DNA of 11,396 nucleotides from Nitrospira sp. SG-bin2. Lineage in GTDB: Bacteria > Nitrospirota > Nitrospiria > Nitrospirales > Nitrospiraceae. Within the stretch, counting starts at the first letter, position 1. Every line of letters begins with the position of its first letter. A program made the translations under genes and the position numbers. Positions 1 to 6,238 of this stretch are shown in pieces. The stretch lies in NCBI GenBank assembly GCA_002083405.1, contig LVWT01000044.1, forward strand, positions 1-11,396, given 5' to 3'. The notes beneath the pieces are model-generated. The model ran no database searches. It saw nothing but the letters and a program-made list of their open reading frames with translations, and was not told where the DNA came from.

Positions 1-1
1 T

Positions 2-583
2 TCCGAGTGGAAACGTGAATTAATCAGACCTTCCTTAGATGACTATCTGGCAGCGTTTAAGGACAAACATGTAAATGTCAGGAGAGATGCCATTGAACGA
101 TTGCTGGCCTGCATAACAGATGATGACACGCCTATTCAGGAAAAGAAGTGCCCCGAGGGAGGCGGTCTAGATGCGTATGACCGGCTCCTCACTGCAATTA
201 TTGACTTGCTGGCCGATTCCGACGCAGGGGTGAGGGAGGCCGCGATTTTCTACTTGAAGCAAACCACTGATGCTCGTGCTAGCAAGCCAATCTCGCGACT
301 ACTTCGCGATGTGAATACGGATGTACGGGCGGCAGCAGTTGAATCGTTTTACCTCATAAGAGGCGATAGTAACACTGTGCGAGAGCTTGAACGATTACTG
401 GCAGATAACAACAAAAGAGTGCGAGTAGGCGCAGCTAGTTCTCTTAACTTGAACGGGTCCAAAACAACAGCTGCATTGTTACGAAATGCGGCCACTCGGG
501 AGGTTGATCAAGAGGTGCGGAAAGTCTTTCTGGAAGTCGCGGACGAACTTGATAAACGCTTCGCACGCAAAGAAAGAAAATAA
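2..583 (+). CDS. HEAT-repeat protein, 5' end outside window
   Basis: The frame is open from the left edge, so the first methionine-like codon (TTG at 101) is not the true start. The visible 193 residues are almost wholly alpha-helical HEAT/PBS-lyase-like repeats of about 30 residues. Recurring segments of the type D..VR.AA...L are seen as DAGVREAAIFYL, NTDVRAAAVESF, NKRVRVGAASSL and DQEVRKVFLEVA. Such solenoids bind proteins and usually have no catalytic site, and none is visible here. The protein ends in a basic tail, RFARKERK. The 152-bp repeats follow downstream. Proteins of this type occur as immunity or accessory partners in Rhs/polymorphic-toxin loci, and an Rhs remnant lies about 1.2 kb downstream, but any immunity role is inference. 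The family assignment is firm; the function is unknown. Confidence 0.8.
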   Translation, partial: SEWKRELIRPSLDDYLAAFKDKHVNVRRDAIERLLACITDDDTPIQEKKCPEGGGLDAYDRLLTAIIDLLADSDAGVREAAIFYLKQTTDARASKPISRLLRDVNTDVRAAAVESFYLIRGDSNTVRELERLLADNNKRVRVGAASSLNLNGSKTTAALLRNAATREVDQEVRKVFLEVADELDKRFARKERK

Positions 584-634
584 GGGGGCGGTTTCAAGTT
601 CCAAGTGCAACGGGTGAATGAAAAGGAAAAGAGA

Positions 635-786
635 GGAAGAAAAGGGGACAGGCTACTTTTCTGGAGATCTGCGGGGTCGCCCACGCGGGCGCAGCGTGGA
701 GACGAGGCCCAGAGTTGTGGTGCTCCGCGCTTGCCAGTCCGTCGTTCCAAACGGTTGCTGCCGATTCACACAGGTGCGGAGCGTGG
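635..786 (+). repeat. 152-bp repeat copy A
   Basis: This is the first of two related 152-bp copies. It starts GGAAGAAAAGGGGACAGGCT and ends CAGGTGCGGAGCGTGG. The first ~30 and last ~60 bases are nearly identical to copy B, and the middle has diverged. The GGGGACAGGCTACTTTT core resembles repeats found around IS200-like/REP-associated transposase genes, but no transposase is seen here. An ATG follows at 794, with GGAG 12 nt upstream, but that frame only runs on through copy B and is not a convincing gene. Confidence 0.75.
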
Positions 787-810
787 TGAGTTCATGATCG
801 ACGAGCGAGG

Positions 811-962
811 GGAAGAAAAGGGGACAGGCTACTTTTCTGAGGATTTTCGTGGTCGTCCGCGCTGGCGCAGGGTCGATTCCAGGCCCAAGGCGGTGGCGAT
901 TACCGCTTGCCAGTCTGATGTCCCGAACGGTTGCTGCCGATTCACGCAGGTGCGGAGCGTGG
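811..962 (+). repeat. 152-bp repeat copy B
   Basis: This is the second copy, the same length as copy A and offset by 176 bp. The head (GGAAGAAAAGGGGACAGGCT) and the tail (GGTTGCTGCCGATTCAC followed by GCAGGTGCGGAGCGTGG) are conserved. The tail ends 4 nt before the start codon of the secreted protein at 967. Its GGAG (954-957) sits 9 nt from that ATG and is the only reasonable Shine-Dalgarno for the gene. Confidence 0.75.
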
Positions 963-966
963 AATA

Positions 967-1698
967 ATGATCAAGTGGCATTGCGTAGTGTTGTCCAGCT
1001 TATTAGCAGTCACCAGCAGTAGTCTAGCGGAGCCCACTTGGGCCGAGTTCATCCCGCCAGATCCACTGGGTAAGCTCTGGGAACAACACATGTTAGAGGG
1101 GAAATCCAGCTCGGTGGGCGTTTTCGTCGAAGGATCTAATGTTTCTACATCAGAGAGAATAGGTAAGCGATTGCTTGAGAATAATGAGAGGAAGGGATGG
1201 ATAGAAACGCTCCATTCAGAACCGTATGGCATAAACATAGCTCAGCGGGGAGAGGGCTTCTGGCGTAATGGCGGATGGAATCTTATGGGGGGGCTGTTAG
1301 ACCAAGTAACTGTCGGGCACTCAGCCGTTCAACTCTACGCAAAAATCATCAGGCATCAACATCCATACTTCCCCTTCAATCACGATCCTCCCACCGACAC
1401 AGGCTACGAGTTTTTCTTGTTGCATAGGAAGCAAGGGGTTTCCGGTGCAACCATCGTCCGGACATGGCGTTTCCCTCCGGAAGAAGTCGCCTCTGAAGAA
1501 AGCGGACATGGCGGGCGGACAGATAAGGTACGCGTATTTTTTGGCTATGACCCTTCGAGTCAAACCTCGACGATTAGAATCACGGGTCTTACGCATACGT
1601 TTGAGGAACATCTGGATCTGTCTTCGGTAATCCAGGAGGTACAACCCCAATCTCCAGCCATTGGAGAGGAAGAAAGGAACCATTTAGATCAGAAGTGA
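967..1698 (+). CDS. Secreted hypothetical protein, 243 aa
   Basis: I do not recognise the family. The ATG at 967 is chosen over earlier in-frame codons because it has GGAG 9 nt upstream and opens a clear Sec signal peptide. The signal has a lysine at position 3, a hydrophobic core at about residues 6-21 and a likely cleavage after SLA (residue 21) or TWA (residue 26). There is no lipobox. The mature part (about 220 residues) is mixed polar with several Trp-Gly segments (GFWRNGGWNLMGGL) and no further membrane helix, repeat or catalytic motif. The C-terminus is acidic. It is probably periplasmic or exported. It sits between repeat copies and just before an Rhs remnant, so a toxin, immunity or effector-associated role is possible but unproven. 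Codon usage looks less GC-rich than in the housekeeping genes to the right. Confidence 0.7.
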   Translation: MIKWHCVVLSSLLAVTSSSLAEPTWAEFIPPDPLGKLWEQHMLEGKSSSVGVFVEGSNVSTSERIGKRLLENNERKGWIETLHSEPYGINIAQRGEGFWRNGGWNLMGGLLDQVTVGHSAVQLYAKIIRHQHPYFPFNHDPPTDTGYEFFLLHRKQGVSGATIVRTWRFPPEEVASEESGHGGRTDKVRVFFGYDPSSQTSTIRITGLTHTFEEHLDLSSVIQEVQPQSPAIGEEERNHLDQK

Positions 1699-1700
1699 GG

Positions 1701-1728
1701 GAGAAGAAAAGGGGAAGGCTACTTTTTG
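1701..1728 (+). repeat. Partial third copy of the GGGGA-AGGCTACTTTT repeat head
   Basis: Two bases after the secreted protein's stop codon, GAGAAGAAAAGGGGAAGGCT followed by ACTTTTTG repeats the head of copies A and B with a one-base deletion (GGGGACAGG becomes GGGGAAGG). The rest of the 152-bp unit is absent. The secreted gene is therefore bracketed by repeat sequence in direct orientation. Confidence 0.65.
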
Positions 1729-1803
1729 GTCGGGATGCGTGAGCGGAATAGGGTGTTGGAACGGACGCACAAGTGAGTTGTAATCGGTGATGAAAGACCT
1801 GTG

Positions 1804-2165
1804 ATGAAGCAGACGGTGTTCGCAAAAGTACTTGTTGGTTGTCGCCTGTGCGCTGATGCTCTGTGCATCGGTGCCAGCACTCACGGTCGCCGATCAAGCC
1901 CAATACATCTACGACGACCTCGGCCGGCTCTCGCAAGTGATCGACGGGCAGGGCAATGTCGCGACGTATCAGTACGACGCCGTCGGTGACGGGGATCGCG
2001 CCCAATAGTGGTGCGGCAGGGGCGACGGTCAATGTCTCGCTCGCCGGTACGAATCTGATCGGTGCATCGCTGGCGACGGACAATCCCGGCATTGCGGTCA
2101 GCAATGTTCGAACCGCGGCCACGACGGTCACCGCGACGTTTCAGATTGGCCATCTGCTGTGTTAA
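1804..2165 (+). pseudogene. Remnant of RHS/YD-repeat secreted protein with IPT/TIG-like segment
   Basis: Three frames each carry part of one protein. The frame from ATG 1804 gives MKQTVFAKV, a signal-peptide n-region. From about 1832 the next frame continues with LLVVACALMLCASVPALT, the rest of a signal peptide, then one RHS/YD motif, YIYDDLGRLSQVIDGQG and ATYQYDAVG, before a TAG at 2006. A third frame (from about 1977 to the TAA ending at 2165) gives PSVTGIAPNSGAAGATVNVS and further residues typical of an IPT/TIG-like immunoglobulin fold often linked to bacterial Rhs proteins. One base appears lost near 1831-1837. The RHS and IPT parts meet within 1976-1990, where both reading frames make sense, as expected for a deletion through short homology. 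The rest of the gene is missing. Intact Rhs proteins usually exceed 1000 residues. Confidence 0.8.
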
Positions 2166-2317
2166 GGAACCGAGTTTCGGGTCATCTTGTAGCTGAGGGA
2201 CTCAGCTGGGGAGAGGTTATCTGGATTCGTTCCTAGGACGAGATGCGCGAAGCACTTCTAGCGCGCGCTCTAAGACGATACGACCCGGCAGCGTCGCGGG
2301 CCGGCTGTATTCCTCCA
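2166..2317. other. Gene-free stretch with short inverted repeats
   Basis: No coding frame is convincing here. A perfect 7-bp inverted repeat, AGCTGAG GGA CTCAGCT (2191-2207), and a 10-bp palindrome, AGCGCGCGCT (2260-2269), are present. Neither is followed by a T-tract, so neither is a standard intrinsic terminator. The region probably carries leftover sequence from the breakpoint that truncated the Rhs remnant. Confidence 0.5.
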
Positions 2318-2539
2318 TCACACTCGCTCAGCTACCAGTCGCCCTAGGCCTGTGACCAAACAGTCCTCTTGCTGCCGGTTCGCGTCCTGATGCGTGTGGA
2401 AACGATAGACACCTTTCGGGATAAACGTGCTGACGGCCAGATGTGAAATCATCTCACTGAAGCGCGCGCCCTCCGCGAGCAACTTTCCGTCGCCCTGCAT
2501 GACAAGTGGCCGCTCACGTCTATGTCCAACCGTCCTCAT
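2318..2539 (-). CDS. Small hypothetical protein, 73 aa
   Basis: The C-terminal half has a segment, IPKGVYRFHTHQDANRQQED, of the R/K-G-V-x-R-F-x-(T/S)-x-x-x-A-N type that recurs in small bacterial proteins of unknown function. This argues for a real gene. The preceding residues, GARFSEMISHLAVSTF, would form one amphipathic helix. There is no signal peptide or membrane segment. The Shine-Dalgarno before ATG 2539 is weak (AGG about 14 nt upstream), and the internal ATG at residue 14 is an alternative start; residues 1-13 look less natural. The gene lies downstream of the dehydrogenase on the same strand, with the nested inverted repeat between them. Function unknown. Confidence 0.5.
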   Translation of the reverse strand: MRTVGHRRERPLVMQGDGKLLAEGARFSEMISHLAVSTFIPKGVYRFHTHQDANRQQEDCLVTGLGRLVAERV

Positions 2540-2541
2540 GT

Positions 2542-2610
2542 TGTCTACTCTACCTGAGGGGCCTCAACGGGGCAAGTTGACCCTCAGTTGCCAGCCAGGG
2601 GATGTAGACA
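2542..2610. repeat. Nested inverted repeat between dehydrogenase and 73-aa gene
   Basis: The outer arms are TGTCTAC (2542-2548) and GTAGACA (2604-2610). Inside, CTGAGGG (2554-2560) pairs with CCCTCAG (2581-2587), and TCAAC (2564-2568) pairs with GTTGA (2576-2580). Together the inner arms make a 12-bp stem with a 3-nt GCC bulge and a 7-nt loop, GGGGCAA. No run of T follows on either strand, so this is not a canonical terminator. It could still end dehydrogenase transcription, or form a structured leader for the 73-aa gene. Confidence 0.6.
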
Positions 2611-2612
2611 GG

Positions 2613-3656
2613 TTACTTCAACGACGCCAGATCGATCACGAAGCGGAATCGCACGTCGCCCTTGAGGACACGCTCGTAGGCCTCATTCACCTGTTGAATC
2701 GGGATCACTTCGACATCGGATTCGATTCGGTGTTCGGCACAGAAGTCCAACATGGCTTGGGTTTCCCGGATGCCGCCGATGACGGAGCCGGCAAGACGCC
2801 GGCGATGTAGAATCAAGGGAAAGGCTTCCAGCAGCGTCGGCTTGTCCGGCACGCCGACAAGAATCATGGTCCCGTCGGTCTTGAGCAGATTGATGTAGGC
2901 GTTGTAGTCGTGCGGGGCAGAGACAGTATCCAGGATGAAATCGAAGCGGCGTTGAAATTTCGTGAATGTCTGAGGGCTGGCCGTCACAGCGAAGTCAGCG
3001 GCCCCCAGCCGTTCCGCATCCTTTCGTTTGCTCTCCGATGTGCTCAAGACCGTTACTTCCGCGCCGAGGGCTTTTCCGATCTTCACCGCCATGTGGCCGA
3101 GCCCTCCGAGTCCCACTACGGCCAGCTTGTGATACTTGCCGACGCCCCAATGTCTGAGCGGAGAATAGGTCGTGATCCCGGCGCAGAGCAGCGGGGCCGC
3201 TCCAGCCGACGAGAGGCCGTCCGGAATGCGCACAGCATACTGCTCGTCTACGACGAGTTGGGTCGAGTACCCGCCTTGTGTGATTCGGCCTTCTTTGTCG
3301 CGCCCGCTATAGGTGAGGACCATGCCGGCCTCGCAGTATTGTTCGAGCCCTTCACGGCAGGCCGGACAGGTTCTGCAGGAGTCGACGAAACAGCCGACGC
3401 CGACACGGTCGCCGACGAGCCACTTCTTGACCGCGCTTCCTACCGTCGACACAGTCCCGACGATTTCATGGCCGGGTACCATTGGAAACAACGATCCGCC
3501 CCATTCATCGCGGGCCTGGTGGATATCCGAATGACAAACTCCGCAATGTGTGATCGTAATCAGCACGTCGTGATCGCCGATGTCCCGTCGTTCAAATGAA
3601 AACGGTTGTAAAGCGGCATTCGCAGACAATGCGGCATAGCCAGAAGTAGGAAGCAT
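2613..3656 (-). CDS. yahK: YahK-type zinc-dependent NADP(H) alcohol/aldehyde dehydrogenase, 347 aa
   Basis: This is a cytosolic medium-chain dehydrogenase/reductase that interconverts alcohols and aldehydes with a nicotinamide cofactor. The GroES-like domain carries the catalytic-zinc motif GVCHSD (C41), GHE (H63, E64) and C158 in PLLCAGITTYSP. The structural-zinc cluster is C94, C97, C100 and C108 in the family pattern VDSCxxCxxCxxGxxxYC. The Rossmann domain shows GLGGLG at 182-187, followed by STSESKR, whose Ser/Lys/Arg residues favour NADPH. The C-terminal IGGIRETQAMLDFCAEH and the near-final GDVRFRFVID are hallmarks of the E. coli YahK/cinnamyl-alcohol-dehydrogenase branch, and the length is normal for it. 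The start is supported by AAGGAG 7 nt upstream and a promoter just beyond. It is a single-gene unit, possibly followed by the 73-aa gene. The physiological substrate cannot be read from sequence; aldehyde detoxification is a fair guess. Confidence 0.95.
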   Translation of the reverse strand: MLPTSGYAALSANAALQPFSFERRDIGDHDVLITITHCGVCHSDIHQARDEWGGSLFPMVPGHEIVGTVSTVGSAVKKWLVGDRVGVGCFVDSCRTCPACREGLEQYCEAGMVLTYSGRDKEGRITQGGYSTQLVVDEQYAVRIPDGLSSAGAAPLLCAGITTYSPLRHWGVGKYHKLAVVGLGGLGHMAVKIGKALGAEVTVLSTSESKRKDAERLGAADFAVTASPQTFTKFQRRFDFILDTVSAPHDYNAYINLLKTDGTMILVGVPDKPTLLEAFPLILHRRRLAGSVIGGIRETQAMLDFCAEHRIESDVEVIPIQQVNEAYERVLKGDVRFRFVIDLASLK

Positions 3657-3663
3657 CCGTTTT

Positions 3664-3669
3664 CTCCTT
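3664..3669 (-). promoter_or_regulatory. Shine-Dalgarno of the dehydrogenase gene
   Basis: AAGGAG on the minus strand ends 7 nt before ATG 3656. It is a near-consensus ribosome binding site and fixes the start codon. Confidence 0.8.
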
Positions 3670-3692
3670 AGGCGAAGGTGAACGAGGCCGTG

Positions 3693-3721
3693 ACCTTAGC
3701 AAGTTTGCCGAAGCTTGCCAA
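3693..3721 (-). promoter_or_regulatory. Sigma70-like promoter of the dehydrogenase gene
   Basis: On the minus strand, TTGGCA (3721-3716, 5 of 6 matches to the -35 consensus) is separated by 17 bp from TAAGGT (3698-3693, with the key T, A and final T of a -10 box). It would give a leader of roughly 30 nt. The -35 end and spacer contain two imperfect 10-bp direct repeats, GGCAAGCTTC and GGCAAACTTG, which could bind a regulator. Predicted from sequence only. Confidence 0.5.
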
Positions 3722-3748
3722 CGGGGAAGAAGTAAGGGGGTGGGCTGA

Positions 3749-3925
3749 TTAGCCTGACGTGTCCGTTTCGTGCCGGTCTGGTTCGACCGTGAGCGGATCG
3801 CCGGGGAAACGGTATTGCTCCGCAGCCCAGGTTCCTAAATCCGTGAGCTGGCAGCGTTCGGAGCAGAAAGGGCGCCAAGAATTTCTCGCCCAAGAAGTCG
3901 GCCGATGGCAGATGGGGCAGGTCAT
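3749..3925 (-). CDS. yacG: YacG, zinc-finger DNA gyrase inhibitor, 58 aa
   Basis: This short gene encodes MTCPICHRPTSW followed by RPFCSERCQLTDLGTWAAEQ, which matches the YacG family closely. C3, C6, C21 and C25 form the single zinc site (C-x2-C-x14-C-x3-C). The SERCQLxDLGxWxxE segment is the family signature, and the acidic, disordered C-terminus is also typical. In E. coli, YacG binds the GyrB subunit and blocks DNA binding by gyrase. E. coli YacG has 65 residues; this one is slightly shorter, mainly at the N-terminus. The ATG lies 9 nt after the glnS stop codon, so the two genes are almost certainly co-transcribed and perhaps translationally coupled. No strong Shine-Dalgarno is seen. In many proteobacteria yacG sits with coaE instead, so this neighbourhood is different. 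Confidence 0.92.
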   Translation of the reverse strand: MTCPICHRPTSWARNSWRPFCSERCQLTDLGTWAAEQYRFPGDPLTVEPDRHETDTSG

Positions 3926-3934
3926 GACGATTAT

Positions 3935-5641
3935 CTAACGCTGAGGGGCTTGCTGTGTTTTCTCGATCTTGGCCCAGGCATCTTTGAGCGACACGGTTCT
4001 GTTAAAAACGAGCGTATCGACTGATGAGTCAGGATCCACACAGAAGTACCCTTGGCGTTCGAATTGGAAACGGGCCCCCGGCGTGGCGGAGCGAAGACTT
4101 GGCTCGACCACACAGCCGGTGAGAAGCTCAAGCGACTGAGGGTTCAACGACTGAGTCCAATCTCGATCAGCAGGCAGCTTGGCCTGGTCGGCGAGCAGCA
4201 ATGGATGGTAGAGCCGGATGGTGGCTGGAGCGGCATGGATAGCCGACACCCAGTGAATCGTTGCTTTGACTTTGCGCTGCTCTTGTGACGATCCGCTTTT
4301 TGTCTCCGGGTCGTAGGTGCAGTGCAGCTCGGTGATGACGCCGGTCCGGGGGTCCTTCGTCACGCTCACGCATTTGATGATGTATCCGTAGCGTAGCCGG
4401 ACCTCTCGGCCCGGCGCGAGCCGATAAAACTGTTTCGGCGGATCCTCGCGGAAATCGTCCTGCTCGATGTAGAGCGTCCGCGAGAAGGGCACCGGCCTTG
4501 TTCCGGCCGACGCATCCTCAGGGTTGTTCACCGCGTCGAGTTCTTCAACCGCCCCTTCCGGATAGTTATCGATCACGACTTTCAACGGTCGCAGGACTGC
4601 CATGACGCGCGGAGACCGCTTGTTCAAGTCTTCGCGGATGAAGTGTTCGAGCAACTGCATCTCGACGATGGCATCGCGCTTGGCAACGCCGATATGGTCA
4701 CAAAACGCGCGAATGGCCTCAGGCGTGACGCCCCGGCGACGCAGGCCTTTCAGCGTGGGGAGGCGTGGGTCATCCCAACCGGCCACCAGTTTCCTCTCGA
4801 CCAATTCGAGCAGTTTTCGTTTGCTCATGACGGTGGAGGTAAGGTTGAGTCGCGCGAACTCGATCTGCTGCGGGCGATGCGGGGCATCGGTTTCAGCCAC
4901 GATCCAATCGTACAAGGGGCGGTGATCCTCAAATTCCAACGTGCAAATCGAATGGGTGATGCCTTCCAGGGCGTCAGACAGCGGATGGGCAAAATCATAG
5001 GCGGGGTAGATACACCATGCGGTGCCGGTCCGATAGTGAGACGCATGCCGGATTCGATAGAGCACCGGATCCCGGAGATTGATATTGGGGGAGGCCATAT
5101 GGATCTTGGCACGCAGGACGTGCGTCCCGTCGGCAAACTCTCCGGCCCGCATACGTCGGAACAGGTCAAGGTTCTCATCAGGAAGTCGCGTTCGAAAGGG
5201 GCTGTCGCGGCCCGGGTTGGTCAGTGTGCCGCGATACTCGCGCATCTGATCGGCGGTGAGACTATCGACGTAGGCGGTGCCTTTCTTGATCAGCGTGAGG
5301 GCGAAGCCGTAGAGCTGCTCAAAATAGTCCGACGCGTAGAACATGTTCCCACGCCAGTCGAATCCCAGCCAGCGTAGGTCTTCCTGGATCGCTTGAACGT
5401 ATTCAGGATTTTCGGTCGTCGGGTTAGTGTCATCGAACCGCAAATGACATCTGCCGCCCGGAGTTTCGTCGGCGAGGCCGAAGTTGAGGCAGATGGATTT
5501 GGCGTGGCCGATATGGAGATATCCATTGGGCTCCGGGGGAAATCGCGTGACGACTTGGCCGCCATGTTTGCCGGCGGTACGGTCCGCTGTCACGAGATCA
5601 CGAATGAAATTCGAAGGGCCCGAAGGCGCCGGTGTCGTCAT
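3935..5641 (-). CDS. glnS: Glutaminyl-tRNA synthetase, 568 aa
   Basis: This cytosolic class Ib aminoacyl-tRNA synthetase charges tRNA-Gln with glutamine using ATP. The Rossmann catalytic domain begins near residue 12 and has the HIGH motif in PPEPNGYLHIGHAKS (43-46). RFDDTNP at 68-74 and VLRAKIHMASPNINLRDP at about 175-192 are hallmark GlnRS/GluRS segments. The KMSKS loop is the GlnRS form VMSKRKL (271-277). The C-terminal ~220 residues form the two-barrel anticodon-binding region, including GREVRLRYGYIIKC and YFCVDPDS. The length agrees with the 554-residue E. coli enzyme. NFIRDLV near the start matches the family N-terminus, which supports ATG 5641; the Shine-Dalgarno there is weak (GACGGA). 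yacG follows after 9 nt. GlnRS rather than GluRS is indicated by overall motif agreement with GlnRS. Confidence 0.97.
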   Translation of the reverse strand: MTTPAPSGPSNFIRDLVTADRTAGKHGGQVVTRFPPEPNGYLHIGHAKSICLNFGLADETPGGRCHLRFDDTNPTTENPEYVQAIQEDLRWLGFDWRGNMFYASDYFEQLYGFALTLIKKGTAYVDSLTADQMREYRGTLTNPGRDSPFRTRLPDENLDLFRRMRAGEFADGTHVLRAKIHMASPNINLRDPVLYRIRHASHYRTGTAWCIYPAYDFAHPLSDALEGITHSICTLEFEDHRPLYDWIVAETDAPHRPQQIEFARLNLTSTVMSKRKLLELVERKLVAGWDDPRLPTLKGLRRRGVTPEAIRAFCDHIGVAKRDAIVEMQLLEHFIREDLNKRSPRVMAVLRPLKVVIDNYPEGAVEELDAVNNPEDASAGTRPVPFSRTLYIEQDDFREDPPKQFYRLAPGREVRLRYGYIIKCVSVTKDPRTGVITELHCTYDPETKSGSSQEQRKVKATIHWVSAIHAAPATIRLYHPLLLADQAKLPADRDWTQSLNPQSLELLTGCVVEPSLRSATPGARFQFERQGYFCVDPDSSVDTLVFNRTVSLKDAWAKIEKTQQAPQR

Positions 5642-5738
5642 GATGGTTCCGTCTTTGGTCGAATCGAGCGGATACGTACGGCCCTTGCCGGAGGCAGTTC
5701 TATCACAGACAGGTAGGGGGGAGGAATGGTGAAACTGT

Positions 5739-6164
5739 TCAGGAGGACGGCTCTGTCATCTGATGGCCGGAGAGCTGCATCACACTGAAGTCTTTTTGGG
5801 CAATGAGAGAGCCTTCCATCCTCAACCGGAACTCATAGCGGCCGGGCGCAGGGAAGATCAATGAGGGAATGTTGATGCCGAAATCAGAAATCTGCAGGCG
5901 GTCGCCGATGACGATGTTGGGGAGCGTGGCCCGGCAGATCGGTTGCTCGTTGTTGAGGTAGATCAGGTCGATGTCGAAGTTGTAGGCGCCTTCGGCGTCC
6001 GTGAGGCAAAAATACAATCCCATTTGCTGATGCTGGAACGGAAAGATGACGGCTTGGAGGTGCGTGAAAATGCCGATCAGGCTTTTCTTCTTCGTCAGAC
6101 TATCTTCGATCACCTGATCGCAGACCAGGAAGGCCTGGACGCTTGGTTTTACGATATCCGTCAT
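5739..6164 (-). CDS. Conserved hypothetical protein, DUF6941-like, 141 aa
   Basis: This small soluble protein has no signal peptide or membrane helix. The pattern VQAFLVCDQVIEDSLTKKKS followed by LIGIFTHL is typical of small bacterial proteins annotated DUF6941, in which the first strand reads VQxxLLCD and is followed by LxGxF. The remainder (LYFCLTDAEGAYNFDIDLIY, then FGINIPSLIFPAPGRYEFRL) alternates strands and suggests a beta-sandwich. Function is unknown in the family as I know it. An in-frame stop lies just 3 codons upstream of ATG 6164, so no earlier start exists. There is no Shine-Dalgarno before it, and the upstream sequence contains TATAGAAT instead. It lies between the 179-aa gene (74 nt upstream) and glnS (97 nt downstream), all on the same strand. 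The DUF number is from memory. Confidence 0.75.
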   Translation of the reverse strand: MTDIVKPSVQAFLVCDQVIEDSLTKKKSLIGIFTHLQAVIFPFQHQQMGLYFCLTDAEGAYNFDIDLIYLNNEQPICRATLPNIVIGDRLQISDFGINIPSLIFPAPGRYEFRLRMEGSLIAQKDFSVMQLSGHQMTEPSS

Positions 6165-6238
6165 GGACGTATTCTATAGGAGACATGGCGATCGCAAAAC
6201 AGTTATCGCATTTCAGCGTGAAACCGGCGGATGAGTGT

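Noticed and set aside
605..967. Plus-strand 120-codon frame across both repeat copies
   Set aside because: It lies wholly in repeat DNA and translates the same repeat head in different ways (KGDRLLF, then KGTGYFS). It has no domain-like composition and looks like chance openness of repeat sequence.
1589..2153. Minus-strand frames (180 and 90 codons) over the Rhs remnant
   Set aside because: The plus strand reads as recognisable signal peptide, RHS and IPT pieces; the minus-strand products are Arg-rich and featureless.
2191..2207. AGCTGAG-GGA-CTCAGCT as an intrinsic terminator
   Set aside because: The stem is short and no T-run follows on either strand.
4643..5377. 244-codon plus-strand frame inside glnS
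   Set aside because: Antisense shadow of an unambiguous glutaminyl-tRNA synthetase.
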